From positions 2,046,001-2,110,000 of the forward strand of contig JAFKAC010000002.1 of the NCBI GenBank assembly GCA_025766275.1: a stretch of 64,000 bases of DNA. The letters are read 5' to 3'. The position numbers and the translations under genes were made by a program. Below the pieces are notes generated by a model that worked only from the letters and a program-made list of their open reading frames with translations, was not told the origin of the DNA and searched no databases. This DNA is from Lactarius indigo (Eukaryota; Basidiomycota; Agaricomycetes; Russulales; Russulaceae). Below, piece after piece: positions 11,277 through 22,484 of the stretch; the stretch's first letter is position 1; each line of letters opens with the position of its first letter.

Positions 11277-14220
11277 CTTATACCATTAATTCATGGCCTG
11301 GAAGGGAAACGATGGATCTCCCGCCAAAAAGGCAAGTCAGTACCGAGGGATGGGCGACAACGACAAAGGACCGCTCGTCGAGTCAGCCGATGGGGAGTGC
11401 TGTGTGACTTGTGTCATGGTCAATGTCCATCCCGCCTACGTCGGGTAGCATCATTTGTAGTAGATTTACCACTGCAATGCACTATTAGTGCACTCTTGCA
11501 TTCTACCGGAGAGATTAGACGAGATGATACCGACGGACAAACCTAATTGTCAGTCTTGGTCGCATTAGTTGCTGCGTCTCTATTAGCTCTATTGTCTCTT
11601 TTAATTTCCCAGATCCTTGTCGCTCAATTACAGTAACGTTCATAACGTTCATTCCTCGTGTCCGCTCGTGCCCGGCTTCTCCTACCAAACCATTCCGTAT
11701 ATCTCATACGCACCATTATTAACTAAAGCACGCGACCATCTGGTCAGCAATCTAATCTACTTGAGTCTCTCATAAAAAATTTCGTCAGGTGTGCCTTTAA
11801 GCCCCAGGTGAAAATCAGAAGAAGAGTCTCCCGAACACTCAACTCCCTTCGGCACCATCGGGTCAAGTAATTGACCGAAAAGAAAAGAACAAAAAAAAAA
11901 CGAGGATTGATCGGAGTGGCTTATTGTGTTGCAAGAAAAATAAATTGTGGGTCCAATCCGCCTTACCCACACGATCCTTTGGTAACCCCTTTTCGACTTT
12001 TTTGGTCTTGTGCTGCCTGCATATGTGTGGTTCGAAAAAAAAATTGTTGGTGTTCAGACATTTTTTGACCCGCTGCGGTTCAGCACTGCCACTGTAAATA
12101 AACAATGGTCCCCCGGCCCGGTCCTCCGTTTTGAACGCGGTCGTGGTGCAGTCGGAACCTAGCTCGGAAGGGATACCGTTCCGTTCGGTACAACGCTTTT
12201 GCCCAATATATCATTGTTCATTCCATACCAACCATGACGATACTATACAGAATTCCGCTTAGGACGGACGCACATAAGACGTGCATACTATGCTATATCA
12301 CTACTATATACATGACAGTTGCCGAGGAATGGAGATTCTTCATTCCTGACACTCCACGAACAAAAGCTACAGTGAGCTTGAAGGGTAAAAAAGGGGTGTA
12401 AGGTGTAATAAAGAAAAAAGAATGAGGTTGAAGTCCAGTAACTTAGTTACGATGAATGGGTATCGAGTAAGTTATCATACATGAGGTCGGGAAAGTGTGG
12501 TGCGTCTGTCCGGGGTCTATGCTGCGTTGGTATGCCAAAAACTAATAAGGACCCCGTCTAAAGTTACTGTATATCAAAATGGTTAGATGAGAAACACAGT
12601 TCGAATCCACAGGACACCGACTCGCCTTGGGTATCTTTGTCTGAGTCTCCGCTCCTTCTCCGTCTCCGGCGCTGTCGTCCTCGCCGTACTGGTCACCGCG
12701 GGGATTCGACCCCGAACTGGCTTTTGGTCATGTTGTTGACTCTGTTGCCGGCTCGAACTCGAATACAGGCTCTGTGGCCTTTGTTGTGGTGCCGTGTCAC
12801 CAGCGGGTCTTGGCAGAACAGCGCGGGAAGGATGATCGTTCACTTTGAGCTGAGGGGTGTTGTTGGTTGTCGATTCCGAGTCTGTGCTCGACGCCGACTG
12901 ACAGCTACCAGTTCTGCGTATCTTCAGTCTAAGAGGGAGGATGTCAGCGCGCTGGGCAGAGTGGCAGAGGGAATAAAGGAATTTACAATAGATATTTCAC
13001 CATGGTCTATGAGTTGGTTGAGTGCTAGTCGATCGAGGTTGAGGGTAGCGAGATTTTCGGTGGTGGGCCTTTTATACATGCGAGTGGTATTACCTGCCTC
13101 GCGGCTCTTACATTGAATGAAGCACAGCCATGGGAGAGGGTTAGACCGCCGCCTTGTGGATTAGGGTACATCGCCCTCGAGCTCCTGTCCACATTACTAC
13201 GTGTTGTGGACCTGAGGTCAGAACAGCTTTCTTAAAAAGTGACTTTGAACGCGTAGGCCCGCAGCTTGGGCGGTGCGTGCGGGTCAGTGCGGCGGGGCGG
13301 TGCCTTCCGGCGTCATCGGATGTCAATGGGCAGCGCAACATATGCCGATATCTACACACGTTCAAGGGAAGAATTGTATCCGTGGGTATCCGCGGGCTTA
13401 TCTAGTCGCTGTGGAACTGCCATGCGTCAAACTGCCCACTGGATGGACGTTGCGCGCTTTCAAGTTACTGTATTGCGGTGCATTGTTCGTCTATTTCCGG
13501 ACTCGGAAATGACGACCATCCATGATCGTGTCACTCCGAGTCAGGACCTTGGTCAGTTCCGAACTTGGTTTCGAAGACCTCTTGCTATCTAGCTACTGAT
13601 ATAATCATCATCTGCAAGATGAACAATCACTTTATCACGACTACTCTTTCCCTAACTGCCGTATTACGGTAGTAGGGCGCTGATGATAGACGACTGGTCC
13701 ACAGCCCCATACTGCCCGTTTCCACTATGCCTTTTCCCTGGACGCTGATAGGCAGTACAATGTACATCACCTCCGTTTACAGTAAAGGAGCCGTGAGTCC
13801 TACAGTAGCTGGTATATTTGGACTCAGCGAGTCAACTGACAGATACACTAGATCGCTGAGGATAGAAGGGCAGGCACCGCATAACAGCTCCGCGACAGGT
13901 ATAGGAAGGCATATCTCGATCCCTTGATGGGTATATGTATTTTTGGCCGAACGAAAATGGTAACACTAAAGCACAAACACTCCAACGCACAAATAGCACG
14001 TTTTGGGGGGTCGTCGAGGCCACTGGCAGGACCATCAGGGGTTGTCGCCGACCGCGTTTGAGGGGTAAGAAGCATTTAAATTAATAACATAGTATGGGGC
14101 GAGGCGGTGCGCCAGCAGGCGATAACTCACAGTGGTAGGGGAAAGCGACGAGGGAACATAGATGGGTCATTTCAAACGTTTGCTATTGTTCTTCTGATTT
14201 ACTCGACTAGCTCGTGGGTT
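11277..14220. other. Gene-poor stretch, left part
   Basis: Nearly 3 kb with AT-rich segments, poly-A/T runs near 11880 and 12037, and stop codons in most frames. Apart from a weak two-exon candidate at 12.6-13.1 kb I see no gene. No tRNA could be folded by eye. It begins the decayed island that continues to the receptor gene. Confidence 0.45.
12583..13079 (-). CDS. Possible small hypothetical gene
   Basis: Two minus-strand segments, 13079-12987 and 12921-12583, can be joined in frame by an intron with GT donor and AG acceptor. They give about 143 residues: MYKRPTTENLATLNLD at the start, then a Ser/Thr/Gln-rich region and a basic end with ETEKERRLRQRYPRR. The second exon stays open for 113 codons in an otherwise stop-rich island. 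There is no recognisable domain, and the first intron needs an acceptor a few bases beyond the most obvious one. It may be a decayed remnant or chance. Confidence 0.25.
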
Positions 14221-14620
14221 TGTGAGCCAGATTTTTCCGGCCGCCGAACGAAGGTAATTTCACAAACCATCCACACGAGTAGGTACGAATTCCAAGTCGC
14301 CGCGGGCGAGTTTGTCCAAGGTCCACATTAGACTTGAGTCATTATACAAAGAGGTCCAGGACCCCCGACAATGGCACAGGTCATATATATATATATATTC
14401 CCTGGCCAGTCAAGATGAGTCAACTTAGTTCTCGAACCACCGCGAACATGATACACGATATAGGAGTAGTCCGCTTGGAGCGAAGAAGGCGCTGATCGCG
14501 CGCAGTCCTCTATCAGCAGAGGGCTGTGCGGGCTAAGCTGAGAGTTAGGAGCATTGGTACGCAGGAAACGCCGATGGCAGAAGTTTTCGAATGCAGGAAA
14601 ATACATGTGCTAGGTTCAAC
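14220..14620. repeat. Degenerate direct repeat, copy A
   Basis: This block resembles 15075-15480. Matching landmarks in order: a segment with GTAATTTCA followed by an ACGA(A/G) GTACG-like element, GAGTCATTA(T/C)ACA(A/G)AG with (A/G)GTCCAGGA, AATGGCAC versus AGTGGCAC, GTCAAGATGAGTCAA, GAAGGCGCTG, and ACATGTGCTAGG. The copies differ at many positions and by indels, so they are old. Confidence 0.6.
14383..14399. repeat. AT dinucleotide microsatellite
   Basis: A short (AT)n tract of about 8 units within the decayed repeat region. It is likely to vary between strains. Confidence 0.8.
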
Positions 14621-14737
14621 TGTATCCATTCGCAAAAGTAGAAAATCAATGAGTTTCATTCTTGCTGGCCACCCAGATATCATTTGGATGGTGAAGATGT
14701 ACTACGAATTGGCGGAGTCCGCACTAGCAGTTCACCC
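14621..14737 (-). pseudogene. Decayed fragment of the receptor's 3' end
   Basis: On the minus strand this segment reads HLHHPNDIWVASKNETH, then a stop, then FSTFANGYS. The intact receptor gene at about 16660-16780 encodes HLHRPSNIWVAGENETR followed by IDLSASAHGHS. The DNA match, including CCACCCAGATATCA(T)TTGGA and GGTGAAGATGT, covers roughly 115 bp with a preserved order. In-frame stops show it cannot encode this end. It is a relic of a duplication of the receptor gene. Confidence 0.75.
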
Positions 14738-15074
14738 TTGTGTCAGCATGTCTCATACGCCTGAGTAAGAGTTAACAACCGCCAAGACCACTGAACGTTC
14801 TCCAATGAACGCTCAAGCGCTCACAGCAGAAATTGCTGCTGAGACGGGTTCCAAACTCAAGAAGAGATAAGTTCATCAGGAAACCACATCATCAACATGC
14901 GATCACAGCGCTCCGATAGCTAGCTGCCATATTTGGCATATATGGTTGCAATATGGAGGCCACGTTTCATGGTAACAGGCGATAAAGGTGATTACATAGT
15001 ACACGAGGGGACACACCGATAGGCCATAGAGTGCTAGGAGGAGGCAATGAGGGCAAATAGACGGATCACTCCGA

Positions 15075-15480
15075 AAGATAAGAGCCAGACCATTCCCGCC
15101 GACGTAATTTCATAGACCAGCCACGAAGGTACGCAAACACTGAGTCGCTGCACGTGGCTTCGTCCACTGGACTCGAGTCATTACACAGAGAAGTCCAGGA
15201 TCCTCGACAGTGGCACGAGTCATACTAGTTTCTTCAGAACGTCAGAAGCTCAGGTCGACGAGTCAAGATGAGTCAAGAGAAAATTTTCGATAATTTTCCC
15301 TTAAACCACACATGATACGTGACATAGCTCGGGGTGCAGAAGGCGCTGTTCGTTCGTGCACAGTTGTCTGTCGGCTAATAGTCAAGAGTATAGATCCGCG
15401 GGCGACAACGGCAAAGGAGTTATCCTATGTCAAGCAGGAAGACATGTGCTAGGCTCGGGAAACTGGTTCCGGAAACAGAT
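15075..15480. repeat. Degenerate direct repeat, copy B
   Basis: Second copy of the block at 14220-14620, in the same orientation and about 850 bp away. The best preserved parts are CGAGTCATTACACAGAGAAG near 15174 and CAAGATGAGTCAA near 15265. The copy stops before the receptor-derived segment that follows copy A. Confidence 0.6.
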
Positions 15481-15722
15481 AACCACATGCAACGCCGAGG
15501 TTTTAGGGTCTGGGATGTGGTCACGGTGGCCATAGGATACAGCCCGCTGCGGACAGGAATAACTGCCGCGCTGGGCCGCTGTCAGCGGTGCGTAGATCCG
15601 TGAGACTCATAACAATGGGGTCCAACATCCAACTGCCGATGATCGGCTCAGGATGTTGAATTTTTCGTGAGGTGGTTGAACGTTGAAACGTTGAAACGGC
15701 GTTATGTGAGGCCGGTGAAGCT

Positions 15723-15757
15723 GGTGACCGGTGACGGGTAACTGGTGACGCGGTGAC
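15723..15757. repeat. GGTGAC minisatellite
   Basis: Imperfect tandem units of about 7-8 bp: GGTGACC, GGTGACG, GGTAACT, GGTGACG, CGGTGAC. The same unit, inverted, forms the right end of the small insertion at 15901-16269. Confidence 0.7.
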
Positions 15758-15782
15758 AAGGCCTCCTCTGAGCCACTGACTA

Positions 15783-16460
15783 CCACTGGCATAGCCACCA
15801 GCGCAACTTCTGGTGACAGCCAGATATTGATATTTACAATAAATCCATACGAGGTACACCCGAGTCCATCCTCACTTGAGGCCGAGGTGCTTTGGGAGTG
15901 GGTGACTTCCCATAGGAATCTGGCAGGTCTAGATAATTATTAATACGGCTGTACCCGAGATGTGTAAGCAGGAAAATAAGCTCTGGAAGACCTGTATTTC
16001 CTGTAGACACAAGAAAAAATCTAGAGGTGCTCATATCATTACGACACCTCTCGGGCTCGGTAGGCGACCTCCCCGAGCCTGGTCGCCTTTCCACTGGGCC
16101 CGGCATATCGGCATTTAAAGTTTAGAGCATTACAAAGATTCTGTAGGAGGGTAGAGGAGGCTCAAGTCGGTGTATGAAATGGCTTATGTGAGCAGCGGCA
16201 CCTCGGCGATCTGGAGAAAACTCCGGTCTGGAGAACAATCTAGAGGTTTCAGAGCTACGGGAAGTCACCGGTCACCGGTCACCCACTGTATGCCAAGTTG
16301 AATCAACACGTCAAGGATGTGCGTACCACACCCATTCCGGTTCTCCAACACATGAGCTAAACGAACGGTTACAGTTGTAACAAGACCCATTGACCCACGA
16401 AGGGACGACGTTGGAGCGGCTCAGAGTTTTGGAAAGGAAGATGGACTTAGTTTACTACTA
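15783..16460 (+). pseudogene. Interrupted DAD3 pseudogene fragment
   Basis: Two blocks, 15783-15899 and about 16288-16460, match exon 1 of the intact DAD3 gene (22485-22766) in order and orientation. The left block carries ACCAGCGCAACTTCT and CACTTGAGGCCGAGGTGCTT. The right block carries TGCCAAGTTGAATCAACACG and TCAGAGTTTTGGAAAGGAAG. They are separated by a roughly 370-bp insertion. The original ATG has become ATA, frames are broken, and the intron and second exon are missing. It is a dead partial copy. Confidence 0.85.
15901..16269. mobile_element. MITE-like insertion with 11-bp terminal inverted repeats
   Basis: The intact DAD3 gene reads GGGAGTATGCC where the pseudogene is split by extra DNA. 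The extra DNA starts GGTGACTTCCC (15901-15911) and ends GGGAAGTCACC (16259-16269), a perfect 11-bp inverted repeat, followed by two more GGTCACC units. There is no coding capacity. Size and ends fit a miniature inverted-repeat element. A clean target-site duplication is not visible, so the exact ends remain open. Confidence 0.5.
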
Positions 16461-16484
16461 GCACATTATACCGTTTCTTTGTCT

Positions 16485-16575
16485 TCAACCCACCCGCAGC
16501 CCGCCGAGCTTCGTATTCATCCCGCTGAATTGACGTTGCATGTTACAAGACATCGACACCCCATCGACACCACTC
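16485..16575 (-). pseudogene. Fragment of the ARPC1 3' end
   Basis: This segment matches 22957-23050, the last codons of the intact ARPC1 gene and its 3' flank. It shares CTTCAACCCACCCGCAGCCC and CCATCGACACCACTC, with scattered substitutions and indels. It follows the DAD3 fragment as in the intact locus, so both came from one duplicated block. Confidence 0.8.
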
Positions 16576-16633
16576 ATGCAAGTCATATTACGCTTCAGAC
16601 CGCCTGAAAGAACTCAGGCTGTAGTGGTTCTCT

Positions 16634-19600
16634 CTAAGTGTCAATACAAGTAATCCAACTGTGTCCATGCGCCGAGGCAGAAAGATCAATGCGGGTTTCG
16701 TTCTCGCCAGCCACCCAGATATTACTTGGACGGTGAAGATGTGCCCTATGAATTAGCGGAATCCACACTATGAGTTCACCAGCTTCACCACATATCCATC
16801 CTTCGTCGTTAATGACGGAGTCATCGGCGAAGTGGGCGTCTCCAATAGTTTCCATCCTCCTTCTCGTGGCACTCCACAGACGAATTGCTCCATCGTGCGA
16901 GCCGGAGGCGATGCGCTGGCCATCTGGCGAGAATGCTACAGATCTGACCGAATCCGTGTGTCCAGCCAATGGGCCTGCCACCGTCTCTCCCGTTGTAGAG
17001 TCCCACACACGAATTGTTCGATCGTCCGAGCCCTGAGGACGATGCGCTTGCCATCTGGCGAGAATGCCAAAGACCAGATCGAATCCGTGTGTCCAGTAAT
17101 AAATGGGCCTGCCACCGTCTCTCCCGTCGTAGAGTCCCACACACGAATTGTTCGATTGTCCGAGGCTGACACGATTCGTTGTCCATCTGGTGAGAATGCC
17201 ACAGACTTGACCGAATCTGCGTGTCCAGTAAATGAGGCTCTCATTCCCGTTATGGCATCCCGCACGCAAATTGCCCGCTCGTTCAAGACCGTGACGACGC
17301 GCTGGCCATCTGGCGAGAACGCCATAGATGTGAACGGGAACCGCGTGTCCAGTGTACAGGGTTGCCGCCCTCTCCCCCGTCGTGGCGTCCCAGACGCAAA
17401 TTTTTCGGTCGTCCGAGCCTGAAACGATGCGTTGGCCATCTGGCGAGAATGCCACAAACCAGACCGAATCAGTGTGTTCAGTAATTATCCCAGCCGTCTC
17501 TCCCGTCGTGGCATCCCACACACGAATTGTTCCGTCGTCCGAGCCCGACACGATGAGCTGGCCATCCGGCGAGAATGCCACAGATCTGACCGAATCCGTG
17601 TGCCCAGTAAACGGGCCTGCCGCCCGCTCGCCTGTCGTGATGTTCCAAACACAGATCGTTCGATCTTCCGAGCATGAGACGATGCGCTGACCATCTGGCG
17701 AGAACGCCACAGACTTGACCGAATGTGTGTGTGCTGTAGATGGGACTACCGCCGTCTCTCCCGTTGTGGCATTCCACACACGAATAGTTTCATCGAAAGA
17801 GCCCGAGACGACGCGCTGGCCATCTTGGGAGAATGCCACAGACCTGACTGAATCCGTGTGCCCAACAAATGGGCCTGCCGCCGTCTCTCCCGTCGTAGCA
17901 TCCCATACACGGATTGCTCGATCGGAAGAGCCCGAGGTGATGCGCTGGCCATCTGGGGATATTGCTACAGACCAGACTGACGACGTGTGTAGAGTAAATG
18001 GGCCTGCCACCGTCTCTCCCGTTGTGGAATTCCAGACACGAATTGTTCCGTCGTCCGAACCTGAGACGATGCGTTGGCCATCTGGGGAGAATACGACAGA
18101 CCAGACTATCGAGACGTGTCCAGTAAACGGGCCTGCCACCGTCTCTCCCGTCGTGGCGTTCCATACAAAAATTGTATCATCATCCGAGCCTGAGGTGATG
18201 CGTTGGCCATCTGGCGAGAATGCCACGGACCGGACCGAATCCTTGTGTTTGGTAAATGGACCCGCCTCCGTCTCTCCCGTCGTGGCATTCCAGACACGAA
18301 TTGTGCCATCGGAAGAGCCCGAGACGATACGCTGGCCATCCGGCGAGAATACTACAGACCAGACCGAATCCGTGTGTCCAGTAAATGGGCCTGCCTCCGT
18401 CTCTCCCGTCGTCGCGTTCCACACACGAATTGTTCGATCGTCCGAGCCTGACACGATGCGCTGGGAATCCGGAGAGAATGCCACAGACCTGACCGGATCC
18501 GCGTGTCCAACAAATGGGACTGCCGCCGTCTCTCCCGTGGTGGCATTCCACACACGAATTGTCCCATTGGAAGAACCCGAGACGATGCGCTGGCCATCTC
18601 GGGAGAGTGAAATGGAAAGGATCCTGCCCCCGGCATTTGAAATCACCATCTCCGACGACGGCCAATGAGACAACGCCCACATTGCACGCGTAAGATTCGA
18701 GGAAATGAGCTGGAATAATGTTCAGAGACAAGAGAACGAGTCGGCGCAAATGGTAGAGCAGAAAGATAGACATGTGGAGCGCTCTTTGCCATCGCCCTCC
18801 CGAAATACCGCACAAATACGGAGGCATCATTGACGAACGATCCGAACTCTTCCAGCTCCATCTGAGAGACCTGTTGCGGTCGTAGTAATTAGTTGTTCGC
18901 CTTCTTCATCAATTCAAAAAATATACTCACACCTTCACCTGACGCTAACCATACGCTTAGAACTGAGCACGCTGGCGAAGCAAGACCCACATCGTTCGTC
19001 AAGCTAAGGGCCTCCAGCCAGAAGAGGAATTTCTCCTTGAAGAAAGTTCGAAGCTTCCCAAACAGGTCGGGTTCGAAATCGAAATGTTCCAAATGGTCGG
19101 CCCAGAAACGACAGGCATACAACAGTCCGGGTGTGGTGTGTTCGTCAACACGGGACTTAAGGTCATCGATGTCTTTGTTGGCAAGATATGGTGATTCAAG
19201 ATGGCAGATGTTGAATCTGAGCTCGTCAAGCAGTAGAACGAGACAGGAGTGGGCAAATTGCCGGTGAGCATCACGAAGGCTAACACAAAAATCGCCGCTC
19301 TTCTCTCTATTTGTAAGGAAATCTCGGAATGACGTATGGAGAGGCACGATGGGAAGGCTTTCATCGGATGAATTGACATTACTCAACAACGAACCGAGGC
19401 GACGGAGCAACATGACAACGGCATCACGGTCATCGTCGTGGAAAACGCCTTGTCGCAGGGTGGTCAGGGAGTGGACAGTGAGGGGTTCTATGGAAGTAAT
19501 GAGTTGTCCCAGAACAGAGCGGAATAGAAACCGTGGTTGTTGGCCTGTGAAGTGTCCTTCAAGGACTTCTTTGTATAACGCATCCAACGGGTCCTGTCTG

Positions 19601-22272
19601 TCACGAGTTGTACGGGGATTCAAAAGATGGTCAGTAGCCATTCTCCTGCTATAACCAAAGCGCTCGGGAGGATCCTGGATAAATCGACTGGCAACCGCTG
19701 CCCACTGGAACGACCCTTCGGCCTTTAGTGCCAGTGCGCCGCCATAATTCCTAAACTCGTCCGAGGGAAGCATCTCCCGAAGAAAGGCGAGAATATCGTT
19801 GTGCGTCTCAGCAGCCAGCTTGGAATCATTCATAGATTTGAATCTTGATTGATGGGGCTCCGACGAATGCAGACTCTATGCCGTCCTCTGGTCTCGAGGT
19901 GATGAGGACACGGAAATTCGACGGGAGTCTGACGAGATTTTTAGCGAGAAATGTGTGTAATCCGTTTCTACCACTTGCAGCTCCACTCTCGTCCAGGGCA
20001 TCGATTACAACAAGGATAGGACCGACGATTTGCAAGCCCTTGAGCGGCTCCAGGATAAGGTATTCAAAGAGGGTACGATAGTCATGGGTTCCAGCTCGAA
20101 AGGAGGAATTGTCCCTCACGACCCTTCCAAGCGCGATCTTAAACGAAGGATAGCGGCTCGGAGAGATCGCGGGCAAGACTCGTGAAGAGGTGATAAGACT
20201 CTCGCTTGGATTGCTCCTTCCGCAAAAATATGAAGGATGATGCGAGACGGTGCACTTTATCGAAGCGACATGCAATCTCATGCGCAATGGAAGACTTTCC
20301 TGAGCCTGCTTGCCCGAAAAGAACGAGGCTATGTTCCGAAGCAGGATCATTCACCCAATTGGCAATAAAGTTCAGGAATGCAGTACGCGTTCCCTGTAAG
20401 ACAGCCCTTGTCGGGTTTGAATTGCGATCCTGTCCCATACGGTATTTCTCTGATAGCTGCATCTAATTCTATAATGATTGTCAAATCGATTACCCCACGG
20501 ACCCACAAGTCATCAGGGCTACGTACCGGGGTCTGAAACTCGGCTTGACACCCACTCGTGTCGATTAGACATCCAATTCACCTTGGCCGAAAGTATTCCC
20601 ATGCCGTCCAGAATTTGGAATGCGGTTATCTCCGTGGCGATGGAAGTGTGATCCAAGCATGCCCTTCGGTATTCAACTAAGGCGGCAGACAAGTCCTCAA
20701 TTTTGTTCTCAGCCCTGTCGCCCATATTCAACTATCTGCTTCCCTGAAAGTTGCACGTTAACGCTGGTCGATAACGTAAGTGATGATAACGTACAAAATC
20801 CCGGCTCCTTTGCATATGATCGGATAAAGTCACAGCAATTACATACGCCCTGCAGCATAAGAGTAAGGATTTGAACCTGCCAAGACTCGAGCATGATGGA
20901 GTTCAACGTGTCTTGGAGGTGCGCGAAATCAAACGCGTCGTGTATGCCTTCAAGGAGGGTCCGGACGTTGTCGTCGCGCTTGATAATGTTCAAGGAGCGT
21001 CTACCATCCAGACGAATAGCATAAGTATTTTTGCCCCGACAATGACGCAGAAGGATGCACCTCAGGTATGGCCGAAACCATGTCATATGCCATCCTTGCA
21101 AACGGGTGGAGCTGAACACGGAAGTCGGCTCAGTCGGGGAGAGGAAAAGCGGATATTGCACGCACTTCCGCAAGTGGGCTAACAGTGTCCATCACCCACT
21201 TGATTCTACTAATAACCTCTTTCCACATATTCGCTCGGTCAATCGGCTTATTGACTTCGTCGATGCGACGGAGAGCCATCAGAGAGCTCTCGGGAATTGA
21301 CATACCTCCTTGGCTATCTGGCTTAAGAGTGCCGTTCTCGACAGAAAGGGGATTCGACGAGGGTAACAAAGGTTTTGGGGCGATGGACTGAATGGGTCCC
21401 CCAGAGTCCGGTGACATAGAAGGCCAGGTAGCTTCTTCTGCGGTATTGCCCACTTTGGTCTTTTCAGGGAGGTTGTTTGGAATGACCGGAGGGGGTACGT
21501 TCGCCGACACAATAATCGTCAAGTAGAGAATGACCGGGTGCGTCGACTGACTAGCATCGCCATCGCCATTACTCAGGATAAATGGAACATCTACGCACAA
21601 GATGTTCAGTTCGTAGAATGAACGGGAAGTCAAAATAAAGACAGACCACTCTGGGACACGACGGGTACTGGTACCTCAAGTGATCCAATAAGGCTAGGGT
21701 GTGTGAGTAGCTTTTCGTAAAGACACATTGTAAGTCGCGAAGATTGTTGTGTGAAACTGAAACAACGTTAGCCTAAAATAGGATCTAAAAAGAAAAGGCC
21801 TACAAGGTACCAAGCGTATCATCCCACTTCACCGTGTGGTCCATCAACCTGAGCGTTTTCGGTCTTCCTCGTCACCACATGATTGGTTGCAGTGACAAAG
21901 AACCGCCTCTTCTGGCCAAACAGTCTCTTAATATGGGGTATATTGTGTGCCCTGAGGACTAAGAAAGAAAATAGCAGCCATTAAGACATCCACGAGTTAA
22001 GGCTCGAGTACGTACTAGTTACCTCGACACGTAGCTGGTCACCGTTTCCCTGCAATTTGGATGTTTGATTACTGAAAATAGACGGTTCTTGACCGAATAC
22101 GGCTACACAAGAGAATTGATTGAAGCGCCTTAGTCCAGTATTTCGAGGTGTGGTGGAATCCAACGGGCTGAAGTAATAGGTTCACTATCAAGATTCAAGA
22201 AAGTCTAAGTCACGGGTTAATTACGCACTTATTCAAGAGCACTTTCTGGTGCTCATCTTGTTCAGGGGCCAT
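16634..22272 (-). CDS. C2-NACHT-WD40 STAND receptor (NLR-like), frame-interrupted
   Basis: From the ATG at 22272: short first exons, then a C2-like domain (LRVEVTILRAHNIPHIKRLF, RRFFVTATNHVVTRKTENAQ, LTMCLYEKLLTHPSLIG, HPVILYLTIIV). A helical NLR N-terminal region follows (DNVRTLLEGIHDAFDFAHLQ, IATEITAFQILDGMG). The NACHT module has P-loop LFGQAGSGKSSIAHEIA near 20300 and Walker B ILVVIDALDES near 20000, with FRVLITSRPED as sensor. The linker (ALYKEVLEGHF, VPLHTSFRDFLT) is typical of fungal NLRs. Fourteen WD repeats and a C-terminal tail ending at 16634 complete it. Relatives such as HET-E act in nonself recognition and cell death; ligand and effector action here are unknown. The reading frame shifts near 21840, 20391, 20155, 19833, 17329 and 17035, and the join near 20730 does not keep frame. 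Whether these are real mutations or assembly insertions is unresolved. Confidence 0.85.
16855..18640 (-). repeat. Tandem array of 14 WD-repeat units, 129 bp each
   Basis: Each unit encodes 43 residues built on FSPDGQRIVSGSDDxTIRVW followed by NATTGETxAGPFTGHTDSVW. Ten units read in one frame from the start. Units 11-13 sit in a shifted frame, and the frame returns at the end of unit 13. Units are very alike at DNA level, including the GAGACGG and CGCATCGTCTCGGGCTCG segments, as expected for repeats homogenised by unequal exchange. Variation concentrates at positions such as D/N/S before TIRVW and the residues around GHTDSV, which face the propeller surface. Confidence 0.9.
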
Positions 22273-22484
22273 ACTGGATAGAAGAATGCTATTGGGCCAA
22301 GTAGGAGCTTTTAATACCTGTCCTTTAGGGGGCGCCCCTTATGTGATTACCAAGACACGTACAAGACGCGTACATACCCCAAGTCACGTGAGTCCGCAGC
22401 TTTGTAGCGTGATCAAGTCCACAACGCGTAGATTTCGTACCCCGCTCGCGGGGGCGTAGGCAAGCTCGAAACCGGACCACTGGC

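Noticed and set aside
12595..12640. GTTCGAATCC resembling a tRNA T-loop
   Set aside because: Flanking bases do not form a T stem, and no D or anticodon arms could be placed upstream.
16855..18640. Regular tandem units resembling a CRISPR-like or satellite array
   Set aside because: Units are coding, 129 bp long and translate to WD repeats; there are no distinct spacers.
17715..18668. A 317-codon plus-strand open frame with repeats
   Set aside because: It is the antisense of the WD-repeat array; its periodicity is exactly the 129-bp unit of the receptor gene.
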